Of a stretch of DNA of 39,838 bases, positions 24,882-33,058 are shown piece by piece; the first letter of the stretch is position 1; each line of letters starts with the position of its first letter. Both the position numbers and the translations under genes were made by a program. The notes below the pieces were generated by a model. That model was not told the origin of the DNA. It searched no databases and was given only the letters and a program-made list of their open reading frames with translations. The stretch covers positions 1-39,838 of the forward strand of contig NZ_JXIQ01000092.1 in NCBI RefSeq assembly GCF_000934845.1, in the 5' to 3' direction. Source of the DNA: Mesobacillus subterraneus. Its GTDB lineage: Bacteria > Bacillota > Bacilli > Bacillales > Cytobacillaceae.

Positions 24882-26627
24882 TTACAAATTTTTAGCAGCT
24901 TGCATTTTTTTGTCAACAAGTTCCATGAATTCCTGCTCTACCTTCTTGAGTTTCAGCTTGCTGTCCATGAGATTTTGATCATTCACACCAAAATAAAATT
25001 TGATTTTCGGCTCGGTACCTGATGGTCTCAAACACATCCACGACCCATCTTCAAGATAGTATTTGATCACATTGGAGGATGGAAGGACGATTTTTTCCTC
25101 CTGGCTACCCTCTTTCACTCTTACTCCTGTTAAATAGTCCTCGATCATCGTGACTTTCCATTCACCTAACTGTTTAAGCGGCTCCCTGCGGAAAACCTGT
25201 AGCGTTTTCTCAATTAAATCGGCGCCTTCTTTGCCTTTCAGTGTAAGGGAACGAAGCCCTTCCTGATAGTAACCATACTCTTCAAACACACTAAGAAGCG
25301 CTTCGTATAAAGACATGCCTTTCTTTTTATAATAGGCGCATACTTCGACTGCAAGCATTGCAGCCTGGACGGCATCTTTATCGCGAGAAAAGTCACCGAT
25401 CAGGTAGCCATAGCTTTCTTCGTACCCGAACAAGAACTTATATTCGCCAGTCGCTTCAAATTGCTTTATTTTCTCCGCAATGAACTTAAAGCCAGTCAGA
25501 ACATCCATCGTTTTAAGTCCGAAAGCCGAAGCAATTCTTCGTCCAAGTTCGGACGTAACGATTGTTTTTAACACGATTCCATTGGCATGGAGCGTACCTT
25601 TTTCCTTTTTCTGAGTAAGAATATAGTGCAGCAACAAAGCTCCTGTCTGGTTACCTGTGAGCACCGTGTACTCTCCGTCCTTATCCTTTACCGCAATACC
25701 AAGACGGTCTGCATCGGGATCTGTTGCGATCAAGATATCTGCATCGATTTTTTTCCCTTCGCGGATTGCCAGTTCAAAAGCAGCATGTTCTTCTGGATTC
25801 GGACTTTTCACTGTAGAAAATTCTGGATCTGGCAGCTCCTGCTCCTTTACTACTACAACATTCTGGTACTTCAAATTGGTCAGAATATTGCGCACTGGCA
25901 TATTAGCCGTTCCATGCAATGGAGTAAAAACCACTTTGACATTGGTTTCGTCCGATAATGAAGGATTTTCGGAAATAGTCATCAGTTTCTCGAGATAAGC
26001 TCGGTCCACTTCAGGCCCAATCATTTTGATCAGCCCTTTTTCCTTTAGCTCCTGCTCGTCCAGCACTTCGAGTGACAATTCATTTTCTATTGCATTCACT
26101 TTTGAAATGACTAAGTCAGCACTGTCAGTCGTTAGCTGTCCACCATCAGGACCGTACACCTTATAGCCATTGTACTCAGGTGGATTATGGCTAGCCGTTA
26201 TTACGATTCCAGAATATGCATGCAAGTATCGGACAGCAAAGGACAGCTCAGGAGTCGGCCTTAATTCTTCAAAGACATATGTCTGGATCCCACGGGTGGC
26301 TAAAGTCTTAGCAGCTTCCATCGCGAATTCCGCTGACTTATGACGGGAATCATAGGCAATCACGACACCGCGCTGCTTTGCCTCATCCCCATGTTCTTCT
26401 ATGTATGCTGCCAGTCCAGCCGATGCTTTGCGCACGGTGTATATATTCATGCGATTGGTTCCGACGCCAATCTCGCCGCGCATTCCTCCAGTTCCAAATT
26501 CAAGATTTTTGTAAAACGCTTCTTCTAAATGTTTCTCATCGCCCTTTAATGAATCAAGTTCGATTTTAAGCTTCGGATCCAATCCGGCAAAACGAAGCCA
26601 CTTGTCAGCGTTCATTCTCCAATCCAT
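24882..26627 (-). CDS. pgcA: alpha-phosphoglucomutase (phosphohexomutase superfamily)
   Basis: The 581-residue enzyme interconverts glucose-6-phosphate and glucose-1-phosphate, feeding UDP-glucose for teichoic acid and glycolipid synthesis. The phosphoserine is Ser146 in TASHNPP. The metal loop is DPDADR (303-308). The sugar-binding loop is [11 protein letters not shown] and the phosphate-binding loop is [12 protein letters not shown]. The length and sequence match B. subtilis PgcA (YhxB) rather than the shorter GlmM. GGGAGG precedes the ATG by about 6 nt. It lies next to yhcX-like on the same strand. A small AAGATTTAAATCTT palindrome sits about 20 bp upstream, of unknown meaning. Confidence 0.95.
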   Translation of the reverse strand: MDWRMNADKWLRFAGLDPKLKIELDSLKGDEKHLEEAFYKNLEFGTGGMRGEIGVGTNRMNIYTVRKASAGLAAYIEEHGDEAKQRGVVIAYDSRHKSAEFAMEAAKTLATRGIQTYVFEELRPTPELSFAVRYLHAYSGIVITASHNPPEYNGYKVYGPDGGQLTTDSADLVISKVNAIENELSLEVLDEQELKEKGLIKMIGPEVDRAYLEKLMTISENPSLSDETNVKVVFTPLHGTANMPVRNILTNLKYQNVVVVKEQELPDPEFSTVKSPNPEEHAAFELAIREGKKIDADILIATDPDADRLGIAVKDKDGEYTVLTGNQTGALLLHYILTQKKEKGTLHANGIVLKTIVTSELGRRIASAFGLKTMDVLTGFKFIAEKIKQFEATGEYKFLFGYEESYGYLIGDFSRDKDAVQAAMLAVEVCAYYKKKGMSLYEALLSVFEEYGYYQEGLRSLTLKGKEGADLIEKTLQVFRREPLKQLGEWKVTMIEDYLTGVRVKEGSQEEKIVLPSSNVIKYYLEDGSWMCLRPSGTEPKIKFYFGVNDQNLMDSKLKLKKVEQEFMELVDKKMQAAKNL

Positions 26628-26707
26628 CGAATGACCTCCCGAAAAAAAGATTTAAATCTTACAGCTAATTATAAAACAAGATAGATCATGTTTGATATCT
26701 TTTATGC

Positions 26708-28246
26708 TTACTTTTTGTACTGAATCCGATAAAGATCGTGTCTGCGGTCTTTCAACTGGCGCACCGTTCCATCCTGGCGCTGGCGGCGAAGAATTTCGAG
26801 GTCGACGTCGCCAATCATGACCATTTCGATGTTCGGGTTGGTTTCACCGACAATCCCGTCCCTAGCAAATTCAAAATCAGACGGCGCAAAAATCCCAGAC
26901 TGGGCATACTGGATATCCATATTTTCTGTTTGTGGCAGGTTTCCTACTGTTCCTGAGATAACAGTGTACACTTGATTCTCGACTGCTCTTGCCTGTGCAC
27001 AGTAACGGACGCGAAGATATCCTTGGCGATCTTCTGTACAAAATGGGGTGAAAATGATTTTCGCCCCCATATCGGTGGCGATCCTGGAAAGCTCAGGAAA
27101 TTCAACATCATAACAGATCAGGATAGCAATTTTCCCCGAGTCGGTATCAAACACTCTCAATTCATTCCCAGGGCTAATGCCCCACCACCTGCGCTCATTT
27201 GGTGTAATGTGAAGCTTATATTGCTTATCGATTGTGCCATCGCGTCGGAACAGATAGGAAATATTATAGACTTCTTCATCTTCTTCTTTAACAAGATGGG
27301 AACCGCCAATAATATTGACATTATAACGGACAGCTAAATCAGTAAAAAGTTCAATATATTGTTCTGTATATTCAGCCACATGGCGGACGGCCAGCGAAGG
27401 TGATTTTTCATTCATGAAGGACATGAGCTGGGTCGTGAAAATTTCCGGAAACACCGCAAAATCTGATCCAGCATCAGAAGCAACATCAGTGAAATATTCA
27501 ACTTGGTGGGCAAAGTCCTCAAAGGAATGAATTTGCCTCATCATATATTGGACAACACAAATGCGTACCGGATTGCTTGTTTTGAAAAACCGCTTCGATT
27601 TCGGATGATAGTCGACATTATTCCATTCCATCAAGGTTGCATATTTGTTTGACTGAAGGTCATCCGGCAAGTAATTCGGATTAATCCTCATTAATATGAA
27701 ATCATTTCTTAACTGAAAAGAGAGAACGGGATCATATATTTTATGTGATGTAACCTGTCTTACATACTCACGAGGTGACATTTCCTTCCCATGCAGATGA
27801 TAATTCGGAATCCGTCCGCCAATAATGATACTCTTCAAGTTCATCTGCCGGGCAAGATCTTTTCTTGCCTCGTACAGCCGATAGCCGACCTTCATTCTCC
27901 TAAAGTCAGGATGAGTCATAACTTCAATTCCGTATAAGTTATAGCCATCGGGATTATGATTGGTAATATAGCCTTCATCGGTAATATCATCCCAGCTGTG
28001 GCGATCATCGTATTCATCGAAATTGATGATTAGACTCGAACAGGACCCAACCACCCTGCCATCATATTCCGCTACAAACTGGCCTTCGGGAAAAATGTCC
28101 AGATGGCTTTCCAACTGATCACGCTTCCAAGGCTCCATACCTGGAAAGCAGCTATTTTGCAGTTTAATGATTTCCTCAATATCAGAAGGTATCGTATTTC
28201 GAATCATCATTTTTTTTTCAAATTTAGACAAATCCAGCTCCGTCAT
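26708..28246 (-). CDS. yhcX: GNAT-nitrilase fusion, YhcX-like
   Basis: The 512-residue protein joins two enzymes. Residues 1-210 are a GNAT acetyltransferase domain (MIRNTIPSDIEEIIKLQ, GIEVMTHPDFRRMKVGYRL, IIGGRIPNYH). Residues 225-500 are a carbon-nitrogen hydrolase domain with the catalytic triad Glu268 (VFPEIF), Lys344 (YKLHITPNE) and Cys378 (LICYDVEFPE). Such fusions are widespread, but the substrate is not known to me. The pairing suggests sequential acylation and amide hydrolysis. B. subtilis YhcX has this architecture, by recall. The start ATG at 28246 is preceded by AAAGGGTGG. It stands upstream of pgcA, about 80 bp apart, possibly transcribed with it. Confidence 0.92.
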   Translation of the reverse strand: MTELDLSKFEKKMMIRNTIPSDIEEIIKLQNSCFPGMEPWKRDQLESHLDIFPEGQFVAEYDGRVVGSCSSLIINFDEYDDRHSWDDITDEGYITNHNPDGYNLYGIEVMTHPDFRRMKVGYRLYEARKDLARQMNLKSIIIGGRIPNYHLHGKEMSPREYVRQVTSHKIYDPVLSFQLRNDFILMRINPNYLPDDLQSNKYATLMEWNNVDYHPKSKRFFKTSNPVRICVVQYMMRQIHSFEDFAHQVEYFTDVASDAGSDFAVFPEIFTTQLMSFMNEKSPSLAVRHVAEYTEQYIELFTDLAVRYNVNIIGGSHLVKEEDEEVYNISYLFRRDGTIDKQYKLHITPNERRWWGISPGNELRVFDTDSGKIAILICYDVEFPELSRIATDMGAKIIFTPFCTEDRQGYLRVRYCAQARAVENQVYTVISGTVGNLPQTENMDIQYAQSGIFAPSDFEFARDGIVGETNPNIEMVMIGDVDLEILRRQRQDGTVRQLKDRRHDLYRIQYKK

Positions 28247-28483
28247 TTAACATTCCACCCTTTCTTAATCGTCTCGCTTTTATGTATAAAAAATACCCCA
28301 TCATGCCCTATACCCGCAATCAGCCAAAAGTATGACACGATTTAGCTTCTCCTGATTGATTCGGAAAAATTATTTTAGGAAAAGGGAATTGAAATATTTC
28401 TATCCATTCCTTAAGATGGAAGGAGGGATAGTTGTTTCTTTAACCCTGAGTTAGTTGGAAGAAAGTGAAGGAGGAAACTTCAG

Positions 28484-28954
28484 TTGAAGAAAGTTATTAT
28501 TTTTTTGGTTATCATCATCGGATTGTTCGCGGCTTTATTTTTTGTCACGAAAGCGCAGAATGAGGAGAAAGCTGGAAATAATCCTTATGGAAAGGATACG
28601 CTCCATCCTGAAACCGTTAAGCAGCTGGATGATCCAAACTATCAAAACATCATCCTCCCTGATGAACTAGCTAACAAGCTTGACGCTGGAGAAGATGTTA
28701 CGGTTTACTTTTTTAGTCCAACATGCTCTCACTGTGTCCGTACAACCCCTGTGGTCGCACCACTTGCAAAGGATATGAATGTTGAGCTAGTACAATACAA
28801 TCTTCTCGAATTCGAACAAGGCTGGGATAAATACGGAATCCAATCAACTCCCACCATTGTCCAGTACAAGAATGGGGAAGAAGTCGCCCGAATTGTCGGA
28901 TACCAAGAAGCAGCCACTTTTCAAGATTGGTTTAATGAAAACACCTTGAAATAG
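28484..28954 (+). CDS. membrane-anchored thioredoxin-like protein
   Basis: The 156-residue protein starts at TTG with AAGGAGG 9 nt upstream. Residues 1-21 form an N-terminal membrane anchor or uncleaved signal (KKVIIFLVIIIGLFAALFFV). The extracytoplasmic thioredoxin domain has the redox motif CSHC in FFSPTCSHCVRTTP. The cis-Pro loop is QSTPTIVQYKNG. It probably acts as a thiol-disulfide exchange protein outside the membrane, for example in disulfide formation or cytochrome maturation. The partner is not visible. The gene is monocistronic with its own terminator. Unlike the redox gene at 36945, its catalytic cysteine codons are normal. Confidence 0.88.
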   Translation: MKKVIIFLVIIIGLFAALFFVTKAQNEEKAGNNPYGKDTLHPETVKQLDDPNYQNIILPDELANKLDAGEDVTVYFFSPTCSHCVRTTPVVAPLAKDMNVELVQYNLLEFEQGWDKYGIQSTPTIVQYKNGEEVARIVGYQEAATFQDWFNENTLK

Positions 28955-28956
28955 CC

Positions 28957-28986
28957 AAAAACGCCTGTGGATTAAGCAGGCGTTTT
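28957..28986 (+). terminator. intrinsic terminator after the thioredoxin-like gene
   Basis: The arms AAAACGCCTG and CAGGCGTTTT lie right after the stop codon and before the convergent YhcU-like gene. Confidence 0.85.
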
Positions 28987-29003
28987 CTTTCGCGATCGTA
29001 ATT

Positions 29004-29402
29004 CTATAATAATAGTCTGTTGGCTGCTTTTGTATACGTACTGATATACTCTAGATGGATATGGTTGGATTCAGAGAATTGACTGTAATTAAACGGGAAG
29101 CAAATCCCATAGTTCGTCAAAATTTGGACATTTTTACGAAACATCATCTGATATTTTTTAGGAATATTACCTGACTCCAGAATCGAAATCAGTGTTTGCA
29201 TACTTGTTATCACTTGGAAAGCATCTCCAAGTGTACTGAATCTTTCGAATTGTTCCTGCCTTATATGTAATACTTCCAGCCTTTCAAAATCCTGTATGTC
29301 TTCATCCGTAAAGTATAATGGAAAAATATCAGTGTAAAAATAATTTGCAAGTTCTACAATTTTTTCTTCTTGTCCGGGCGTAGACGCATAAACAATTTTC
29401 AA
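29004..29402 (-). CDS. yhcU: YhcU-like protein (DUF5365)
   Basis: The TTG start at 29402 follows AAGGTGG by about 7 nt and gives 132 residues. The longer open frame upstream is non-coding in appearance and overlaps the divergent promoter region. The protein opens with MKIVYASTPGQEEKIVELANYF and is mixed alpha/beta. It matches, by recall, the uncharacterised YhcU family. It is divergent from the pseudouridine synthase gene (yhcT-like), the same neighbourhood as in B. subtilis. Function is unknown. Confidence 0.75.
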   Translation of the reverse strand: MKIVYASTPGQEEKIVELANYFYTDIFPLYFTDEDIQDFERLEVLHIRQEQFERFSTLGDAFQVITSMQTLISILESGNIPKKYQMMFRKNVQILTNYGICFPFNYSQFSESNHIHLEYISTYTKAANRLLL

Positions 29403-29553
29403 TGTCGACCCACCTTTTTCCCTTTGTAATATCACTGTAATATATATTCTTAGAATAACATATCCATGCCAGCTAACCGGGTGGTAATTATGACCATCAG
29501 GAAGGTAAAAGCCGACAAATCGGGAATCTGACCACATAGAAGAGGAGAGTACG

Positions 29554-30465
29554 ATGATTCACACAAATAAAAAAGGCAGTTGGCTTGAAATCACAGTACC
29601 TGAAGAATGGGAAAAATACACGCTTGAAACGCTATTCAAGGATTTTTGGATGGCACCGAAAAAGCTTGTTCATGCATTCCGAATGGAAAAAAGCGTCTTA
29701 CTAAACGGGCAAGTGCCTGATTGGACACTTCCATTTCAAAAGAATGCCCGATTAAGTCTGAAGCTTTTTACCGAGGAAAAACCAACCCACATTCCTCAGT
29801 ATTTAAATGTCGATATCATTTATGAAGATGATCACCTAATTGTCTTCAATAAGCCAGCTGGAATGGATACCCATCCAAACGAAGATGGCCAGACGGGCAC
29901 CCTTGCTAACGCAGCTGCATTTCATTTGCTGGCAAGCGGTGAAGTAAGCCGTCCTCGCCATATTCACAGACTCGACCGTGATACTACAGGTGCTGTTCTT
30001 TTTGCAAAAAACCCGCTCACTGCCGCCATCCTTGATAAGATGCTTCAAGAACGTTCCATCAAAAGAACCTACTTGGCGCTGACAGATGGGATCATCAGAC
30101 AGAAAAAAGGAATAATTGATAAGCCGATTGGACGGGACCGGCATCACCCAACAAAAAGGCGTGTTTCCGAGAACGGCCAACAGGCAATTACCTATTTTCA
30201 TGTGATAGAAAAAAAGAAACAACACACCCTTGTCCAATGTTCATTGGCGACAGGCAGGACTCACCAAATTCGCGTCCACTTTAGTGCCATTGGTCATCCG
30301 CTCACGGGAGACTTGCTTTACGGGGGGAGTGATGGAGTTTCCCGTCAAGCGCTGCATGCAGTTAAATTGGAATTCACTCATCCGTTTACACAGGAAAAAA
30401 TCACCTGTCATGCTCCATTTATCGATGAGGAACCAATTTTTACTATTGATCCGTATAGCATTTGA
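29554..30465 (+). CDS. yhcT: RluA-family pseudouridine synthase, YhcT-like
   Basis: The 303-residue enzyme isomerises uridine in RNA, probably 23S rRNA or tRNA. The catalytic Asp is in HRLDRDTTG. Other signatures are DIIYEDDHLIVFNKPAGM, and the closing motif GRTHQIRVHFSAIGHPLTGD. An N-terminal S4-like segment (LVHAFRMEKSVLLNGQ) precedes the catalytic domain. GAGGAGAG lies 6 nt before the ATG. It is single and ends with a strong terminator. Confidence 0.93.
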   Translation: MIHTNKKGSWLEITVPEEWEKYTLETLFKDFWMAPKKLVHAFRMEKSVLLNGQVPDWTLPFQKNARLSLKLFTEEKPTHIPQYLNVDIIYEDDHLIVFNKPAGMDTHPNEDGQTGTLANAAAFHLLASGEVSRPRHIHRLDRDTTGAVLFAKNPLTAAILDKMLQERSIKRTYLALTDGIIRQKKGIIDKPIGRDRHHPTKRRVSENGQQAITYFHVIEKKKQHTLVQCSLATGRTHQIRVHFSAIGHPLTGDLLYGGSDGVSRQALHAVKLEFTHPFTQEKITCHAPFIDEEPIFTIDPYSI

Positions 30466-30473
30466 TAAAATCA

Positions 30474-30502
30474 AAGAGCCCTTCCACACCGGAAGGGCTC
30501 TT
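30474..30502. terminator. bidirectional terminator between yhcT-like and the GlsB-type gene
   Basis: The perfect 12-bp arms AAGAGCCCTTCC and GGAAGGGCTCTT surround a 5-nt loop between convergent stop codons. Confidence 0.88.
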
Positions 30503-30513
30503 ACTTTCTTTAT

Positions 30514-30768
30514 TTAAGCTTTGCGCATGCTTTTCATAACGAGGCTGACGATGAATACTAACGCAATTGCACCAATCAATGCTGGAATAATCGCAAAGTC
30601 GGAAACCACTGGTCCCCAGTTGCCAAGGATGGCTTGTCCAATCCAAGCTCCTAAGAAACCTGCGATAATATTGCCGATTACTCCACCTGGAATATCTCTT
30701 CCAAGGATCAGCCCTGCAATCCATCCAATAATACCACCAATAATTAATGCCCAAAGAAAACTTAACAT
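30514..30768 (-). CDS. GlsB/YeaQ/YmgE family stress-response membrane protein
   Basis: The 84-residue protein has three hydrophobic helices rich in Gly, with the family pattern LIIGGIIGWIAGLILG then GGVIGNIIAGFLGAWIG. Such proteins are small general-stress membrane proteins; in Firmicutes a relative anchors Asp23-type proteins. AAGGAGG lies about 8 nt before the ATG. It is monocistronic with a long 375-bp upstream gap. Confidence 0.9.
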   Translation of the reverse strand: MLSFLWALIIGGIIGWIAGLILGRDIPGGVIGNIIAGFLGAWIGQAILGNWGPVVSDFAIIPALIGAIALVFIVSLVMKSMRKA

Positions 30769-31143
30769 AATTGTTATTCCTCCTTATAAATATGAATGTA
30801 AAGTTAAGTAGTAGTGCCAGGTATACTTGCACCTATTTTTCTTACTGCAGTTTGTGTTATTAGGACTTGCTGATCCATTTGCTTCCCGGGAGCGAATCAG
30901 CTTGTTCTAATAGTATCTTACCTCTTTATCGATGAGGTTAAACCAGAGATCCTGCAGCGTTCAAGCAGTGAGAGCCAAGGCGTTTCTGCCTGTACACCTA
31001 CATTACCACCCTCAGAAGATTTTAAAACCTACTTGTAATTACATTTGTTTTAAAAACTTGCACCGGGTACTTTCACTGCTTTAGTGTATCCAGTTTCACA
31101 AAAAAAATAACGGATCGATAAAGCTCAATCCGTTTTGTTTTTG
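30769..31143. other. 375-bp intergenic stretch with an imperfect hairpin
   Basis: No gene is seen. A 51-nt imperfect inverted repeat occupies 30860-30910: TTAGGACTTGCTGAT pairs with ATCAGCTTGTTCTAA with three mismatches, and TCCCGGGA is at the tip. TTTAAAAC and GTTTTAAA (31021 and 31047) form another inverted pair. The hairpin could be a small RNA or a decayed repeat; there is no T-run. Confidence 0.4.
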
Positions 31144-31971
31144 TTAAAAATCGATATAGTCGGGATCCGCTCCAAAACGCTGTTCCTTATTAAGTCCATC
31201 AATTTCCGCTATTTCTTGTTCACTGAGCCGGAAATTAAATACGTCGGCATTTTCTTTTAGCCTGGACGGTGTGACTGATTTTGGAATAGGAATGATATCG
31301 TGCTGCAGATGCCATCTTAAGATAACTTGAGCCGGGGTTTTTCCGTGGCGATCTGCGATGTTTCCTAGTATTGGTTCATTCAGGAACCTTCCCCTTGATA
31401 ATGGCGACCACGCTTCCACTGCGATGTCGTTTTGCCGGCAATACTCCCGAAGCTCAGTCTGTGCAAGCAACGGATGAAGTTCCACCTGATTAATCACTGG
31501 CCCTTCCTTACTCTGGGAAAGGAGATCCTGCAAATGATGGATCGTGAAATTGCTAACACCAATCGCTTTCACCCTGCCCTCCTGATACCGTTTTTCAAGG
31601 GCACGCCATGTTTCGATGTACTTCCCTTTTACTGGCCAATGAATCAAGTACAAATCCAGGTATTCAAGCCCTAGTTTTTCCAGACTATCGTCGAAGGCTC
31701 TCAATGCATTGTCATATCCTTGGTCTGAATTCCAGACCTTCGAGGTAATAAATAACTCTTCCCTTGGGATGCCGCTATTCCGGATCGCCATGCCAACGCC
31801 TTCTTCATTCTGATAAAACGAAGCTGTATCAATCAGCCGATACCCCAATTCAAGTGCTGTATGAATCGTTTCCTCAATTTGATTTCCTTGCTCTACTTTG
31901 TATACACCCAAGCCAAGTATAGGCATTTCCACACCATTATGTAGCTTGATTTTATCATAAATGCTTTCCAA
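31144..31971 (-). CDS. aldo/keto reductase
   Basis: The 275-residue NADPH-dependent oxidoreductase has the family signatures GLGVYKVEQG, DTASFYQNEEGVG (catalytic Asp and Tyr), TSKVWNSDQG (Lys), and LYLIHWPVKGKY (His). Near the end is IPIPKSVTPSRLKENADVF for NADPH binding. The closest relatives I recall are the YvgN/YtbE methylglyoxal or glyoxal reductases. The TTG start at 31971 follows GGAGGG; the frame stays open 42 codons upstream through a leader with hairpins. Substrate is probably a small reactive aldehyde. The gene is monocistronic. Confidence 0.92.
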   Translation of the reverse strand: MESIYDKIKLHNGVEMPILGLGVYKVEQGNQIEETIHTALELGYRLIDTASFYQNEEGVGMAIRNSGIPREELFITSKVWNSDQGYDNALRAFDDSLEKLGLEYLDLYLIHWPVKGKYIETWRALEKRYQEGRVKAIGVSNFTIHHLQDLLSQSKEGPVINQVELHPLLAQTELREYCRQNDIAVEAWSPLSRGRFLNEPILGNIADRHGKTPAQVILRWHLQHDIIPIPKSVTPSRLKENADVFNFRLSEQEIAEIDGLNKEQRFGADPDYIDF

Positions 31972-32025
31972 GAAATTCCCTCCTTTCCCCCATTTTATCC
32001 CTCGCCAGAATGGATTACAAATAAA

Positions 32026-32077
32026 AGCGACTGCACAAGAGCAGCCGCTAAATTCTATATAAACGGCTCGATAGCCG
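32026..32077 (-). promoter_or_regulatory. paired leader hairpins upstream of the aldo/keto reductase
   Basis: On the minus strand, CGGCT/AGCCG (32077-32064) is followed by AGCGGCTGC/GCAGTCGCT (32049-32026) and then TTTTATTT. The second looks like an intrinsic terminator 55 bp before the start codon. AGCGGCT occurs in both stems, so alternative pairing is possible. This may be an attenuator or an upstream transcript's terminator. Confidence 0.4.
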
Positions 32078-32170
32078 CTATTTTCATCATCACTCACTCT
32101 CTATGTTCCCGGCAAAAATTTGTCCTAAACAGCCGGACAACTTTGATTTTTCTCTTCTTTCGAAAAGAAA

Positions 32171-32204
32171 AACAAAGCCCCAGGAGGGCACCTAGGGCTT
32201 TGTT
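32171..32204 (-). terminator. intrinsic terminator after the DUF302 gene
   Basis: The arms AACAAAGCCC and GGGCTTTGTT are followed by a T-rich run on the minus strand. Confidence 0.8.
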
Positions 32205-32209
32205 TTTCA

Positions 32210-32593
32210 CTATTTAATGCTGTCTATTGCTCCGATCAGTCTATTTTCGATGTCTGAGGCAATCACTTGGAGATCATCATTGTCTACAAACCTGATCAAT
32301 TCAGTAGGTTTCGGTAGGCCGATCTTTGTTGAACCGTTTTCTTTATACACAACAATTTTGCATGGCAGAAAATAGCTTACAAGGGGATTTTTCTCAAGTA
32401 CCCGCTTTGCTTCATGTGGATTGCATACTTCAAGGATAAGATAGTCTCCGTCTAGCTCCACACCTTTCCCAGCCAATGTTTCCTTCATATTTAACGACCA
32501 AAGGACACCAAATTTTTCGCTTTTTAAGCTTGCTTCCAGTGCTGAAACCGCTTCATTCAATGACTTGTCCACTTCAATGGTATAATGGAACAT
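32210..32593 (-). CDS. DUF302 domain protein
   Basis: The 127-residue cytosolic protein begins MFHYTIEVDKSLNEAVSALEASLKSE. It has DUF302 features: a central ILEVCNPHEAKRVLEKNP and FLPCKIVVYKENG near the C terminus, each with a Cys. The function is unknown; an alpha/beta fold is described for relatives. The ATG at 32593 is 8 nt after GGAG; two upstream starts overlap the Shine-Dalgarno. It is a single-gene unit. Confidence 0.85.
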   Translation of the reverse strand: MFHYTIEVDKSLNEAVSALEASLKSEKFGVLWSLNMKETLAGKGVELDGDYLILEVCNPHEAKRVLEKNPLVSYFLPCKIVVYKENGSTKIGLPKPTELIRFVDNDDLQVIASDIENRLIGAIDSIK

Positions 32594-32660
32594 CTTCATC
32601 TCTCCTTTCAATTTTGATACCTATATTATAGGTACTATTTACATTGTGCCATACAAAAAA

Positions 32661-32691
32661 ACCGCCGTACATTTTTTTGCATACCGGCGGT
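32661..32691 (-). terminator. hairpin terminator after sspH
   Basis: ACCGCCG and CGGCGGT arms, with T residues on the minus strand beyond, follow the sspH stop. Confidence 0.65.
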
Positions 32692-32703
32692 AATATGTCC
32701 CAA

Positions 32704-32886
32704 TTAAATTTTTTCTTGCAACTCCGAAATCTCGACAGTTGTTCTCTCTTCGAGTGGTCCACGCAGATGAACAGTTGCCGTCCGTTCATCTTCACTTAAA
32801 TGATCAATCCAAACAGATGCCCCATTGTAGACAACATCAATTTCTGCAGACGAAGATAGAATTTGCTTCACCCGGTTCAAATCCAT
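32704..32886 (-). CDS. sspH: small acid-soluble spore protein, H type
   Basis: The 60-residue protein opens MDLNRVKQILSSSAEIDVVY, the signature of H-type SASPs, followed by NGASVWIDHLSEDERTATVHL. H-type SASPs are made in the forespore under sigma-G or sigma-F and are minor components of the spore core. The ATG at 32886 follows GGAGGG; ten more codons upstream are open but unsupported. It is divergent from the purine permease gene. It is direct evidence of an endospore former. Confidence 0.93.
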   Translation of the reverse strand: MDLNRVKQILSSSAEIDVVYNGASVWIDHLSEDERTATVHLRGPLEERTTVEISELQEKI

Positions 32887-32989
32887 TTCTTTCCCTCCAT
32901 AAACCATTTTCTCCACTATTTTAGCTAGAAGCTTTCGTTTTTATGCGGAACAATAAAGGAAACTTTCCAAACTTCGGTTAAGTTTTCTC

Positions 32990-33048
32990 TTGTAAAACAA
33001 AATAAAAACGAATATTATATTTATTGTGTTAAAAAAACGTTCGTATTT
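32990..33048 (+). promoter_or_regulatory. promoter and PurBox-like pair before the purine permease
   Basis: TTGTAA (32990-32995), 17 nt, TATTAT (33013-33018) forms a sigma-A promoter. AAAAACGAATATT (33004-33016) and, inverted, AACGTTCGTATTT (33036-33048) each match the PurBox core (CGAA) with two mismatches and flank a 19-nt gap. PurR control is inferred. Confidence 0.5.
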
Positions 33049-33058
33049 TGGAGGAGTT

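Noticed and set aside
31020-31080. Sigma-B-like GTTTTA and GGGTAC pair on the plus strand
   Set aside because: It would transcribe toward a minus-strand gene with nothing on the plus strand to express.
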